A stretch of 64,000 bases of DNA from Bacteroidota bacterium (GTDB lineage: Bacteria > Bacteroidota > Bacteroidia > Chitinophagales > Chitinophagaceae), in contig JAFEAB010000094.1 of NCBI GenBank assembly GCA_018266615.1, forward strand, positions 24,722 to 88,721, written 5' to 3'. Below are positions 8,316 to 17,506 of the stretch, one piece after another. Numbering within the stretch: the stretch's first letter is position 1; every line of letters starts with the position of its first letter. A model generated the notes under the pieces. The model searched no databases and had not been told where the DNA came from. It saw only the letters and a program-made list of their open reading frames with translations. A program made the translations under genes and the position numbers.

Positions 8316-8735
8316 ATGGCATATTCAGAAAAAGTTATCGATCATTACCACAACCCCAAGAATGTGGGTACCCTCGATAAAGGAAAGAAAAACGTAGGCA
8401 CCGGCCTGGTTGGTGCACCCGAATGCGGCGACGTAATGCGCCTGCAAATTGAAGTGGATGAAACCTCAAGGGTAATTACGGATGCTAAATTTAAAACCTT
8501 CGGATGCGGTTCGGCAATCGCCTCCTCTTCGCTGGCTACAGAATGGCTGAAAGGCCGTACTGTGGATGAAGCGCTGAAAATTGATAACATGGATATCGTA
8601 GAAGAACTAAATCTTCCTCCCGTTAAAATCCATTGCAGCGTGTTGGCCGAAGATGCAATTAAAGCCGCCATCAACGATTACCGGGAAAAGAACGGCATGG
8701 AAAAACTTACGTTCAAAGAAAGTGTAGTGCATTAA
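8316..8735 (+). CDS. iscU: Fe-S cluster assembly scaffold IscU
   Basis: Scaffold on which [2Fe-2S] clusters are built from IscS-derived sulfur. The 139-aa protein shows all three cysteine motifs: GAPECGDVM (with the conserved Asp), TFGCGSAIASSS and the LPPVKIHCSVLAEDA motif, which contains the chaperone-recognition LPPVK and the third cysteine. The start at 8316 gives the standard AYSEKVIDHYHNPKNVG N-terminus. It sits between iscS and iscA in the operon. Confidence 0.96.
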   Translation: MAYSEKVIDHYHNPKNVGTLDKGKKNVGTGLVGAPECGDVMRLQIEVDETSRVITDAKFKTFGCGSAIASSSLATEWLKGRTVDEALKIDNMDIVEELNLPPVKIHCSVLAEDAIKAAINDYREKNGMEKLTFKESVVH

Positions 8736-8739
8736 TCTC

Positions 8740-9090
8740 ATGGCCGGAGCAGAAAACGCAATATTTATTAGCGATAAGGCATTGGATAAAGTCTCGCAAT
8801 TGATGAATGATGCCGGTATCAAAGAAGATAGTTCTTATTTTCTTCGGGTAGGCGTTGTAGGTGGAGGTTGCAGCGGGTTGAGTTACAAAATGGATTTTGA
8901 TAACGAGGTGAAACCCATGGACCAGGTTTTTGAAGATAAGGGAATCAAAATTGTAACAGATCTTAAAAGTTTCCTTTACCTGGTAAATACCGAATTACAG
9001 TTTAGCGATGGGCTCAACGGAAAGGGATTTTATTTTAGTAACCCCAATGCCAGCCGGAGTTGCGGTTGTGGTGAAAGTTTTGCTGTTTAA
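8740..9090 (+). CDS. iscA: A-type Fe-S carrier, IscA/HesB family
   Basis: A 116-aa carrier that accepts Fe-S clusters or iron and hands them to apo-proteins. The three conserved cysteines are present: the first in GVVGGGCSGLSYKMDF and the pair in the C-terminal SRSCGCGESF. The N-terminus (ISDKALDKVSQLM) is typical. It starts 4 nt after iscU and is the last gene before a strong terminator at 9112-9139. It could equally be named erpA or sufA; the operon position favours iscA. Confidence 0.9.
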   Translation: MAGAENAIFISDKALDKVSQLMNDAGIKEDSSYFLRVGVVGGGCSGLSYKMDFDNEVKPMDQVFEDKGIKIVTDLKSFLYLVNTELQFSDGLNGKGFYFSNPNASRSCGCGESFAV

Positions 9091-9111
9091 TTAAAAAATG
9101 ACTGCATATAC

Positions 9112-9139
9112 TGCCGGCTAACATGCCGGCATTTTTTTT
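9112..9139 (+). terminator. Rho-independent terminator after iscSUA
   Basis: Perfect 7-bp GC-rich stem (TGCCGGC 9112-9118, GCCGGCA 9125-9131) with a 6-nt loop, followed by eight Ts. It ends the isc operon. Confidence 0.9.
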
Positions 9140-9184
9140 CTTCCCCCTAAAGGGGTCCTGAGCCCCGGGCCCCGGATAAAAAAA

Positions 9185-9202
9185 GCCCCTTCAAAAAGGG
9201 GC
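9185..9202. other. GC-rich hairpin in the isc-gldF intergenic region
   Basis: GCCCCTT and AAGGGGC arms around a short A loop, preceded by seven As, so the T-run lies on the minus strand. Just upstream, 9143-9174 is a run of C- and G-blocks. No minus-strand gene needs termination here, so the role is unclear. The rest of 9203-9410 shows nothing recognisable. Confidence 0.35.
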
Positions 9203-9410
9203 CCAGTAGGTTTTGGTAAACAAAGGAAAATTTGACCAGAGAAAGTTGATTTCCCAAAAACTCAAATTTTAACTGCTTTTAATGATTAGCATAGAAATAG
9301 ACAACACCCTCCGGATTATTGCTGCATCTATATGCCCGATTTTGGGAAGAAATCCCGATATTATTATCTATTCGCTTGTGAAATAGTAAATTGCAACAAT
9401 TTTAATTTCG

Positions 9411-10130
9411 ATGTGGAGCGTTTGTAAGAAGGAAATAAATCAGTTTTTCTCCAGCCTCACCGGCTATATTGCCATCCTCCTGTTTCTTCTGGTGAATGGG
9501 GTATTTCTCTTTCTATTAAAAGGCAGTAGTATTTTCGATTCAGGATATGCCAGCCTTGATAAATTTTTTGAACTCGCTCCCTGGATCCTTATTTTTTTAG
9601 TGCCCGCTATTAGCATGCGCAGCCTTTCGGAAGAATATCGGGAAGGCACCTTCGAACTCCTGCAAACCATGCCGGTTACCAATTGGCAGATTATTCTGGG
9701 AAAATATTTTTCTATTCTGGTAATCATTCTTTTTGTGATCGTACCAACGCTGTTGTATGTGTTCACCATAAAGACCTTAAGTGTTGCGGGTATTGATTCG
9801 GGAGGAATTGCCGGCAGCTACCTGGGCTTGATGTTCCTCGCTGCTACTTTCGCTTCAATCAGTCTTTGTTGTAGCGGGTTTACGAACAATGCAGTAGTGG
9901 CCTTTCTCATCAGTGCCTTTGCCTGTCTTATCATTTATTTTGGTTTTGGTGCACTGAGTAAACTGCGTGTTTTTCAGGGGAATGCCGATTATTACCTTGA
10001 AATGCTGGGCATCGATTTCCATTATCAAAGCATTAGCCGGGGAGTGGTGGATAGCCGGGATATAATCTATTTCCTTTCGCTTATCTTCTTTTTCCTATTG
10101 ATTACCGTTAAATCCCTTCACAAGCGATAA
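9411..10130 (+). CDS. gldF: Gliding-motility ABC transporter permease GldF
   Basis: A 239-aa ABC-2 type inner-membrane permease with about six hydrophobic segments (first: LTGYIAILLFLLVNGVFLFL). It contains the GldF-like block SMRSLSEEYREGTFELLQTM between helices 2 and 3. In Bacteroidetes GldF, GldG and the ATPase GldA form an ABC complex needed for gliding in flavobacteria. Its stop overlaps the gldG start by one base (TAATG), so the two are translationally coupled. gldA is not in the window, as is common. Confidence 0.88.
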   Translation: MWSVCKKEINQFFSSLTGYIAILLFLLVNGVFLFLLKGSSIFDSGYASLDKFFELAPWILIFLVPAISMRSLSEEYREGTFELLQTMPVTNWQIILGKYFSILVIILFVIVPTLLYVFTIKTLSVAGIDSGGIAGSYLGLMFLAATFASISLCCSGFTNNAVVAFLISAFACLIIYFGFGALSKLRVFQGNADYYLEMLGIDFHYQSISRGVVDSRDIIYFLSLIFFFLLITVKSLHKR

Positions 10131-11833
10131 TGAAGAATTTGAAAAAATGGGGGTGGCTATTTACAATCCTTGTCCTTGTTCTGGTTAACTGGGGTGCGTC
10201 GGTTTTTCATTCGCGCATCGATCTTACTAATGATAAACGATTTACTCTTACCCCCGCAACCAAACAACTGCTTGGCTCACTGGATGAAGAAGTGGAAATT
10301 AAAGTTTTTTTAAAGGGGGAATTCCCAGCCGCATTTAGAAGGTTAGCTAACAGCACGAGGGAAACCCTGCAGGAATTTAAGGAAGTGGCAGGAAAGCATC
10401 TTGTATTCAGTTTTGTAAATCCTGCCGATAATATGGAAGGAACCCGGGTTTCCTGGGCCGATACCCTTACCGCCATGGGGTTATATCCCATCAATTTAAA
10501 ATCGCAACTTGCACAGGGTGAACAACAGCAACTGGTTTTCCCAATCGCTCTGGTTAAGTATAATGATAAAGTGGATGCCTTCCGGCTTTTTAATGGCGTA
10601 CAGGGCCCCGGAGGAAATGAAATGATCAGCCATCAGGATATCAATAATGCAGAAGCCATGATGGAATACCAGTTTGCCAACAGTATTTACAAATTGAAGG
10701 AAACGCAAAAGCCCCTTATTGCTTATGCAACCGGAAACGGAGAGCCGGAAGACGCCCGTACCTACGATCTTGTTGAGAATGTGCTAAAGCCAAACTACGA
10801 CCTCCGGGTTATTAACCTGCAAACCTTACCCGTTATTGAAGACACGTTTAAACTGGTGCTGATTGATAAACCTTCCATCCCCTTTAATGAATTTGAAAAA
10901 CTAAAGCTCGACCAATATGTGATGCGTGGCGGCAGATTGTTGATGTTTATCGATCACCTCAATGCCGAAATGGACAGCCTCCGCATTAAAAATGAAGTGA
11001 TAGCTTACGATCGTAACTTGGGCCTCAACGACCTGCTGTTTAAATATGGCGCCCGGCTCAACCCCAGTCTTGTCATGGACCTGCAAAGCGACAGGCTGCC
11101 CTTTGATGTAAATGGAAATGGCCAGTACGAATTTCTTTCCTGGAATTATTTCCCGGTTTTTGTTTCTAAAAATAATCACCCCATAAATAAAAACCTCGGA
11201 TTTGTTTCGGGGCGTTTTGTCAATTCAATCGATACAACGGAAGTGGAAGGAGTGAAGAAAACAATTTTACTGAGTTCTTCCCAAAATTCACGAACCATTT
11301 CAGCGCCTGCCCTCATCAGCGGGAAAGAAAATGTAAATGCACCGGAAGATGAAAAATTCAAGCAGGAGGATATCCCGGTTGCAGTTTTACTGGAGGGTAA
11401 ATTCTCTTCTATGTTCCGCAACCGACTTTCCACCGCTTTAAATGATAGCCTGCAGAAATACGGTCAGGAATTTATCCCCCGCGAAACTTCTTCCAATAAA
11501 ATAATTGTTGTGGGTGATGGAGATATGATCCTTAACGAGATTTCACAAAACCAGCCCCTCCCCATGGGAATGAACCCTTTTACAATGGGATCTCAGTACG
11601 AATATCGCTTTGCCAATCGCGAATTTTTGGAAAACTGCCTCGAGTATCTCATCAACCAGTCGGGGCTTAGCGAAGCAAAATCAAAAAACTTTACCCTTCA
11701 GTTGCTGAATGGCAAGAAAATAAAGGAAGAGGAATCGAAATGGCAGGTCATAAATATATTAGTTCCTGTTTCTGCTGTCATTGCTTTTGCATTGATCTTT
11801 CAATTCATCCGCAGGAGAAAATACCAGGTTTAA
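10130..11833 (+). CDS. gldG: Gliding-motility ABC transporter substrate-binding-like protein GldG
   Basis: A 567-aa partner of GldF. It has one N-terminal membrane segment (LFTILVLVLVNWGASVF), the family-typical RIDLTNDKRFTLTPATKQLL just after it, a large periplasmic ABC-auxiliary domain, and one C-terminal membrane helix (INILVPVSAVIAFALIFQFI) ending in a positive tail (RRRKYQV). Length and topology are as expected. It is coupled to gldF by a one-base overlap. Confidence 0.9.
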   Translation: MKNLKKWGWLFTILVLVLVNWGASVFHSRIDLTNDKRFTLTPATKQLLGSLDEEVEIKVFLKGEFPAAFRRLANSTRETLQEFKEVAGKHLVFSFVNPADNMEGTRVSWADTLTAMGLYPINLKSQLAQGEQQQLVFPIALVKYNDKVDAFRLFNGVQGPGGNEMISHQDINNAEAMMEYQFANSIYKLKETQKPLIAYATGNGEPEDARTYDLVENVLKPNYDLRVINLQTLPVIEDTFKLVLIDKPSIPFNEFEKLKLDQYVMRGGRLLMFIDHLNAEMDSLRIKNEVIAYDRNLGLNDLLFKYGARLNPSLVMDLQSDRLPFDVNGNGQYEFLSWNYFPVFVSKNNHPINKNLGFVSGRFVNSIDTTEVEGVKKTILLSSSQNSRTISAPALISGKENVNAPEDEKFKQEDIPVAVLLEGKFSSMFRNRLSTALNDSLQKYGQEFIPRETSSNKIIVVGDGDMILNEISQNQPLPMGMNPFTMGSQYEYRFANREFLENCLEYLINQSGLSEAKSKNFTLQLLNGKKIKEEESKWQVINILVPVSAVIAFALIFQFIRRRKYQV

Positions 11834-11847
11834 ACCGGATATAAATA

Positions 11848-12798
11848 ATGAATACAACCCAATTAATATACCTTGTATTTGGAATTGTACTGGTGGTTGC
11901 CTTGTTGATCGACCTGGGCCTGATGAGCCGAAAGAATCACAAAATCAGCCTGGGAACGGCCCTTATTCAAACGGTTTTCTGGGTGTTATTATCCATGGCA
12001 TTTTGTGGTTTCATCTGGTACGAACGGGGAAAGACAGATGCCATTTCTTATTTATCGGCTTACCTGTTGGAGTGGTCTCTCTCGGTAGATAATATTTTTG
12101 TATTCATCCTCATCTTCAACTTTTTTAAGGTGGAGGAGATCCATTATTCCCGGGTTTTGTTGCTGGGTATTCTGATGGCCATTATTTTCCGGATAATTTT
12201 TATTACGGTCGGTAGTGAGTTGGTGGCGCGATTCGACTGGATCATGTACATATTCGGAGGCTTCCTGGTTTATACCGGGTTTAAAATTCTGGTGGCAAAA
12301 GAAGAACATGAATTTGACCCCGGAAAAAGCTGGGCATTCCGGTTTATGAAAAAATTTATGCGCACCAGCACCGCTCCCCACGATGGAAAATTTTTCATGC
12401 GTATTAATGGAAAGACTTTTGCCACCACATTAGCCATGGTGGTAGGCATGCTTGGGTTGATAGATATCGTATTTGCCGTGGATTCCATTCCTGCCGTTTT
12501 TTCAATCATTCCCGATCCCCGCCAGCGGCTCCTCATTTATTCTTCCAACATTTTTGCCGTACTTGGGTTAAGGAGCCTGTTTTTTCTGCTTCACGGGGCT
12601 GCAGCGCGTTTCAGTTACCTGCAGCATGGAGTGGCCATCATCCTGATTTTTATTGGCCTGAAAATGCTGGTTGAGCACTGGTTACATATTCCCATCTGGG
12701 CCTCCCTCATGGTCATTATTGTTTGTATCACCGGCTCAATTCTTTATTCTATATTTAAGATGGAAGAAGAGAATGAATCTCCCGGAGAAATTACATGA
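11848..12798 (+). CDS. TerC/Alx-family integral membrane protein
   Basis: A 316-aa protein with about nine hydrophobic segments and the conserved acidic motifs of the TerC family: LSVDNIFVFILIF in one helix and VFAVDSIPAVFSI in a later one. Members are linked to metal-ion (Mn) export and, in E. coli Alx, to alkaline-pH response. The hydrophilic loop at about residues 150-185 is normal. It lies 14 nt after gldG and ends just before murF-alr, so it may be co-transcribed with both; no functional link is evident. Confidence 0.85.
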   Translation: MNTTQLIYLVFGIVLVVALLIDLGLMSRKNHKISLGTALIQTVFWVLLSMAFCGFIWYERGKTDAISYLSAYLLEWSLSVDNIFVFILIFNFFKVEEIHYSRVLLLGILMAIIFRIIFITVGSELVARFDWIMYIFGGFLVYTGFKILVAKEEHEFDPGKSWAFRFMKKFMRTSTAPHDGKFFMRINGKTFATTLAMVVGMLGLIDIVFAVDSIPAVFSIIPDPRQRLLIYSSNIFAVLGLRSLFFLLHGAAARFSYLQHGVAIILIFIGLKMLVEHWLHIPIWASLMVIIVCITGSILYSIFKMEEENESPGEIT

Positions 12799-12799
12799 T

Positions 12800-15277
12800 A
12801 TGCATGCCCTCAGTTTTTCACATATAGCCGAAATTTTGCAGTCCGGGGTGTGGCAATCTCTTCATCCCAATAATCCGATTGAAGTGTTGCTAACCGATAG
12901 TCGCCGGCTTTCTAACCCCGGAAAAACACTCTTTTTTGGGATTGACGGAGCCACTCGCCCGGCTAACCGGTATGTGGTTGAAATGTATCAGCAAGGGGTG
13001 CGGAATTTTATCCTTAAAAAGGATTTCCCGGCTTCCGAATTAGAAAAATTGAAGGAGGCGAATATTATCCTGGTGGAGGATGTAACCCGCGCATTACAAA
13101 GGGTAGCTGCCCACCATAGAAAGGCATTCCATTATCCTGTAATTGGCATTACTGGCAGCAATGGAAAAACGATAGTGAAAGAATGGTTGTTCCAATTATT
13201 GTCTCTCAATTTTCAGATTGTGCGAAGCCCAAAAAGCTACAACTCACAAATTGGGGTACCATTAAGTGTGTGGCGCATGGATGGAAGTTTCAATTTGGGA
13301 ATTTTCGAAGCCGGGATATCCACTTCGGGGGAGATGCAAAACCTGGAGAAGGTGATTGCCCCCGAGTTAGGCATCCTCTGTTTTATGGGAGATGCCCATG
13401 CGGAGGGATTTTCCGATTACAGGGAAAAAATTCAGGAAAAACTGCAACTTTTTATTCATTCCCGGGCCTTGGTTTTTTGCGAAGATGATGAAGTAGTATT
13501 AAAGGAAGTGACCCGGTTTAAAAGGGAAGTAAATCCGGGTTTAAGATTGATGGGATGGAGCAGGATACATCCTTCATTCTTAAAGATTGAAGATTCTGCG
13601 TTTGTTGATGGATATACCAATTTGAACCTGAAGACAGCGGACGAAATAATTCCTGTTCAGGTTCCTTTTACCGATGCGGCATCCATCTATAATGCCATTA
13701 CAGCGTTGACTGCATCCCTTTATTTTGATATTCCCCACCCGGCTTTAGCGCATGCAGCCAAGGCCCTTCAGCCGGTTGAAATGCGCCTTGAATTGCTGTC
13801 AGGAAATAATAATTGTTCCATCATAAACGACAGTTACAGTGCCGATCTGAATTCTCTTGAAATCGGACTCGACTTTTTATTTCAGCAGCAACAACATGCC
13901 CGCCGTACCGTGATCCTGAGTGACCTGCTTCAGTCTGGCTTGCCGCCGCACCAGCTATATAAGGCTATTTCGAGATTGCTTGCAACAAAAGGTCTTTTTC
14001 GGTTCATAGGAATTGGCCCCGAGATGATGAAACACAAAGAGCTTTTTTCAGGCACGAATTATTTTTTTGAAGACACGTCTTCTTTTTTGAATGCCATTCC
14101 CGACCTGCATTTTAGAAATGAAACTATTTTATTGAAAGGGGCCAGATCCTTTGAGTTCGAGCATATCAGCAGGGTCTTGCAACAACGAATACATGAAACG
14201 AAGCTGGAGATAAACCTCAATGCCATTCGGGAAAATGTGAAGACCTTTAAATCCTTCCTTCGGCCCGGTGTAAAATTAATGGCCATGGTAAAAGCCTTTA
14301 GTTATGGCAGCGGGAGTTTTGAGATTGCCAATGTACTGCAGCACGAGGGGGTCGATTACCTGGCGGTGGCTTATGCCGACGAAGGTATGGAACTTCGCAA
14401 ATCGGGTATTCGTTTACCCATTCTGGTTATGAACCCGGAGTATAACAGCTTTGAGAATATTGTTACCTATAACCTGGAGCCGGAACTATATTCACACGCT
14501 ATCCTCCGCGCCTTTAATTCCTTTCTTGAAACTAAAGAAAGAGATAATTATCCGGTGCATATTAAACTGGATACCGGGATGCACCGGCTGGGCTTTTTGC
14601 CAGAGGAAGTAAAGGGTTTGTGTAAATGGTTTGAAAGCGACAACCGCGTGCGTGTCGTTTCTGTATTTTCCCACCTGGCCGCCAGCGGCGATCCTCAACA
14701 CGATGCATTTTCGCAACAACAGTTTCAGTCATTGATGAATTTTGCGGATCAGATGGCGGCTGTTTTAGGTTATTCCTTCATCCGGCATATTGCCAATTCT
14801 GCGGGCATCCATCGCCATCCTTCCATGCAGCTCAATATGGTTCGCCTGGGAATAGGGATGTATGGAGTGGATGAAAATCTCGTTTTAAGAAATGTTACCA
14901 CCCTGAAAACGACCATTTCGCAGGTTAAGCAAGTTTTGGCCGGAGAATCGGTGGGGTATAACCGGGCTGCAGTACTAACCCGGGATTCCCGGATTGCGGT
15001 GGTGCGGATTGGCTATGCAGATGGTTACCCCCGTATTTTAGGAAATGGAAAAGGTCAGATGCTGATTCATGGAAAATGCTACCCCGTTATTGGTAATGTT
15101 TGTATGGATATGTTGATGCTGGATGTTACCGGAAGCGATGTAAAAGAAGAAGATGAAGTGCTGGTTTTTGGAGACGGGCTTCCCGTTTGGGAACTGGCCC
15201 GGTGGGCCAACACCATACCCTACGAAATCCTCACAAATATTTCACAACGGGTTAAAAGATTGTACTATGAAGAGTGA
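12800..15277 (+). CDS. MurF-alanine racemase fusion
   Basis: Bifunctional cell-wall precursor enzyme. The N-terminal half is UDP-MurNAc-tripeptide:D-Ala-D-Ala ligase-like, with the ATP-binding GITGSNGKT at about residue 116 and the NDSYSADLNSLE substrate motif. The C-terminal half, from about 475, is a fold-III alanine racemase with the PLP lysine K498 in MAMVKAFSYGSG, DTGMHRLGF and the catalytic tyrosine in SVGYNRA. The open frame extends upstream into the TerC gene; ATG 12800, one base after the TerC stop, gives the expected start MHALSFSHIAEIL, and ATG 12773 is an alternative. Such fusions are standard in Bacteroidetes. The MurF half makes an extra standalone murF unnecessary. Confidence 0.92.
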   Translation: MHALSFSHIAEILQSGVWQSLHPNNPIEVLLTDSRRLSNPGKTLFFGIDGATRPANRYVVEMYQQGVRNFILKKDFPASELEKLKEANIILVEDVTRALQRVAAHHRKAFHYPVIGITGSNGKTIVKEWLFQLLSLNFQIVRSPKSYNSQIGVPLSVWRMDGSFNLGIFEAGISTSGEMQNLEKVIAPELGILCFMGDAHAEGFSDYREKIQEKLQLFIHSRALVFCEDDEVVLKEVTRFKREVNPGLRLMGWSRIHPSFLKIEDSAFVDGYTNLNLKTADEIIPVQVPFTDAASIYNAITALTASLYFDIPHPALAHAAKALQPVEMRLELLSGNNNCSIINDSYSADLNSLEIGLDFLFQQQQHARRTVILSDLLQSGLPPHQLYKAISRLLATKGLFRFIGIGPEMMKHKELFSGTNYFFEDTSSFLNAIPDLHFRNETILLKGARSFEFEHISRVLQQRIHETKLEINLNAIRENVKTFKSFLRPGVKLMAMVKAFSYGSGSFEIANVLQHEGVDYLAVAYADEGMELRKSGIRLPILVMNPEYNSFENIVTYNLEPELYSHAILRAFNSFLETKERDNYPVHIKLDTGMHRLGFLPEEVKGLCKWFESDNRVRVVSVFSHLAASGDPQHDAFSQQQFQSLMNFADQMAAVLGYSFIRHIANSAGIHRHPSMQLNMVRLGIGMYGVDENLVLRNVTTLKTTISQVKQVLAGESVGYNRAAVLTRDSRIAVVRIGYADGYPRILGNGKGQMLIHGKCYPVIGNVCMDMLMLDVTGSDVKEEDEVLVFGDGLPVWELARWANTIPYEILTNISQRVKRLYYEE

Positions 15278-15300
15278 TAATATGGCTGGTCTGCAATCTT

Positions 15301-15308
15301 TATCTTTG
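15301..15308 (+). promoter_or_regulatory. Candidate -7 promoter element of lspA (TATCTTTG)
   Basis: TATCTTTG fits TAnnTTTG in the 63-nt gap between murF-alr and lspA, 32 nt before the lspA ATG. No -33 partner was found. Confidence 0.35.
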
Positions 15309-15340
15309 CCTTCCCGGTAGAACCCGGGTAACCTCACAGA

Positions 15341-16039
15341 ATGAAAAGAAAACATGTAGTCCTGCTTATTTTTCTGATCGTGGCGATAGATCAGATTTTA
15401 AAATATTACATAAAAACAAGTTTCCACCTAAATGAATCACGGCCTGTATTTGGCTCCTGGTTCCAATTATATTTTGTGGAAAATCCAGGGATGGCTTATG
15501 GTTGGAAATTTGGCGGGAATTTTGGAAAGATTGCCCTCACCGTTTTCCGGCTGATTGCTGTAATTTTTGGAACCTGGTACCTGGGGCATATTATTAAAAA
15601 GGGCTACCGCAAAGGCTTTATCATTTGTGCTGCACTGGTTTATGCCGGAGCCCTGGGTAACCTCATCGATTCCTGCTTTTATGGGATGATTTTTGATAGA
15701 GGAATGACGTTCGATCCGGCTATTGGCGAATATATTGGTTATGGGGGCCTGGCTACCTTTTCATCCGCCGGGTATGCTTCATTCCTCCATGGAAACGTGG
15801 TAGATATGTTGTATTTCCCAATTATTAAGGGGCATTTTCCGGAATGGATGCCCTTTTGGGGTGGTGAATACTTTGAGTTTTTCAGACCCATTTTTAATAT
15901 TGCCGATGCTTCCATCAGTACCGGAATAATTACCATCCTGGTATTTCAGAAGAAATTATTAGCCCCATTGGAAGATAAAAAAAATACAAAAATTGTGGAA
16001 ACAACGGCAATTGCCGATGATAATGTTCATATTTTGTAA
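15341..16039 (+). CDS. lspA: Lipoprotein signal peptidase LspA
   Basis: Inner-membrane aspartyl protease that cleaves lipoprotein signal peptides. It has four membrane segments. The catalytic aspartates are visible in GALGNLIDSCFYG and in FNIADASISTGI, with NVVDMLYFP between them. At 232 aa it is longer than the E. coli enzyme because of an insertion between the two catalytic regions (about residues 115-160) and a charged C-terminal tail. The Bacteroidetes form often has such an insertion. The gene directly downstream is itself a lipoprotein. Confidence 0.92.
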   Translation: MKRKHVVLLIFLIVAIDQILKYYIKTSFHLNESRPVFGSWFQLYFVENPGMAYGWKFGGNFGKIALTVFRLIAVIFGTWYLGHIIKKGYRKGFIICAALVYAGALGNLIDSCFYGMIFDRGMTFDPAIGEYIGYGGLATFSSAGYASFLHGNVVDMLYFPIIKGHFPEWMPFWGGEYFEFFRPIFNIADASISTGIITILVFQKKLLAPLEDKKNTKIVETTAIADDNVHIL

Positions 16040-16057
16040 AGATTAAAAACCCACTAT

Positions 16058-17383
16058 ATGCGTTTGATAAAATTCAGCCTGTTGCTGCTTCTATCCGGAG
16101 TATTTTTTTCCTGCCAAAAAGAGTTGGATTATGAAGCTGATCCACTCGCCCATGGAACGTTGAAGAAGGATATTTCCGGGAACTGCCTTCCCAGCACCGT
16201 GAATGGCCTCTATCAAATGAGTGTGGCCCTTACCGCTAGTAATTTTATTGATGTGCAGGTAGAGTTAACCAATGCAGGGACCTACGAAGTTTATACCGAT
16301 ACCGTTAATGGCTTTTCATTCAGGGGAGTTGGGTCTGTAACTGAAACCGGCACGCAGTCAATTCGGTTAATCGGACAAGGTACTCCCATAGCCGAGGGCA
16401 CGAATGTATTTACCATTCATTTTGATGGTTCAACCTGTACTTCGGAGGTGGTGGTTACCGGGCCGGGTACTCCCCAGGCAGGTTACAACCTGGGTGGTGC
16501 TCCGGGCAATTGTACCGGCGCCACGCTTACCGGAACCTATACGGAGGGGGTAACCATTGGGGCTGGAAATTCTGTTACCATAAGTATAAATGTGAACATC
16601 ATTGGCGTTTATTCTATTACTACCAATACGGTAAATGGAATTCAATTCAGTAATTCCGGTTACCTGGGCACAACCGGCCAGCAAACCTTAATCCTGAATG
16701 CCAGTGGCACTCCAACCGCCGCGGGAAATTTCACTTTTGTAGTAAGCAACGGAGTAGATAATTGTTCTTTTACCGTAACCGTTACCGGCACCACGCCCCC
16801 CGAAAATCCGGATTATTTCCCCTTAACGGCAAATAGTAACTGGACTATGCACCGGGTGGGTGGAGCTGCCACTGATACCACGTATTATGAAGTAAGCCAG
16901 TATGAAGCAGCTTTTGCCGGGAATAATTACCGTGCTATTTTGAATAAGGATAACGGAACGGTTATCGACAGTATCCCTTCCCGGAAGCTGGATGCTAAGG
17001 CATTCCAGTATTTTACCACCAATTTGGGAGGAACCCTGCTCAATAATATTTCTGCGGAGGTTCAGATATTAGATACTTCATTAAATGCCGGGGCAACCTG
17101 GAGTGGTAACCTGGGTTCCGGAACCACCCCCCTTGGGAATGTAACGGTAACCTATAACGCAAATATTGTGGAACGCGGAGTGCAGGCCGTAGTGGCAGGC
17201 AATTCCTATTCCAGTGTTATTAAGGTGCATTTTAGTTATTCAGCAGATGCCGGCACTGGACCTACTGAAGCAGTTTCACAAGATATTTGGTTTGCCCGGG
17301 GCAAGGGAATTATTTATAACAAAGTCCAGGTGGTAGGATCGGCTGCTACCGAGAATGAATTGGTGAGGGCTCAGATTTTTTAG
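16058..17383 (+). CDS. Predicted lipoprotein with two tandem Ig-like repeats
   Basis: A 441-aa protein with a type II signal peptide (LLLLLSGVFFSC, the cysteine at about residue 20). The mature part has two similar blocks of about 95-100 residues (about 42-133 and 145-248), each with a conserved Cys near the start, a TVNGFSF/TVNGIQF motif in the middle and a second Cys near the end (GSTCTSEVVVTG, NCSFTVTVTG), suggesting a disulfide-linked beta-sandwich. A distinct C-terminal domain (from about 255) follows. It is probably surface-exposed, and no enzyme motif is seen. It lies 18 nt after lspA and ends in a terminator. Confidence 0.65.
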   Translation: MRLIKFSLLLLLSGVFFSCQKELDYEADPLAHGTLKKDISGNCLPSTVNGLYQMSVALTASNFIDVQVELTNAGTYEVYTDTVNGFSFRGVGSVTETGTQSIRLIGQGTPIAEGTNVFTIHFDGSTCTSEVVVTGPGTPQAGYNLGGAPGNCTGATLTGTYTEGVTIGAGNSVTISINVNIIGVYSITTNTVNGIQFSNSGYLGTTGQQTLILNASGTPTAAGNFTFVVSNGVDNCSFTVTVTGTTPPENPDYFPLTANSNWTMHRVGGAATDTTYYEVSQYEAAFAGNNYRAILNKDNGTVIDSIPSRKLDAKAFQYFTTNLGGTLLNNISAEVQILDTSLNAGATWSGNLGSGTTPLGNVTVTYNANIVERGVQAVVAGNSYSSVIKVHFSYSADAGTGPTEAVSQDIWFARGKGIIYNKVQVVGSAATENELVRAQIF

Positions 17384-17444
17384 GGAATACCGTTTCTTCA
17401 TGTCAATTTGAAGAATGGCAATCCGGGATTTCAAAATTGTATGC

Positions 17445-17477
17445 AAAGGAGAGATGGGTATTCATCTCTCCTTTTTT
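17445..17477 (+). terminator. Rho-independent terminator after the lspA-lipoprotein unit
   Basis: Long stem AAGGAGAGATG / CATCTCTCCTT with a GGTATT loop, running into a T-tract. The arms are perfectly complementary over 11 bases. It lies between convergent genes. Confidence 0.88.
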
Positions 17478-17506
17478 ATTCTGTGTTTTAGATTAATGAT
17501 ATGTCC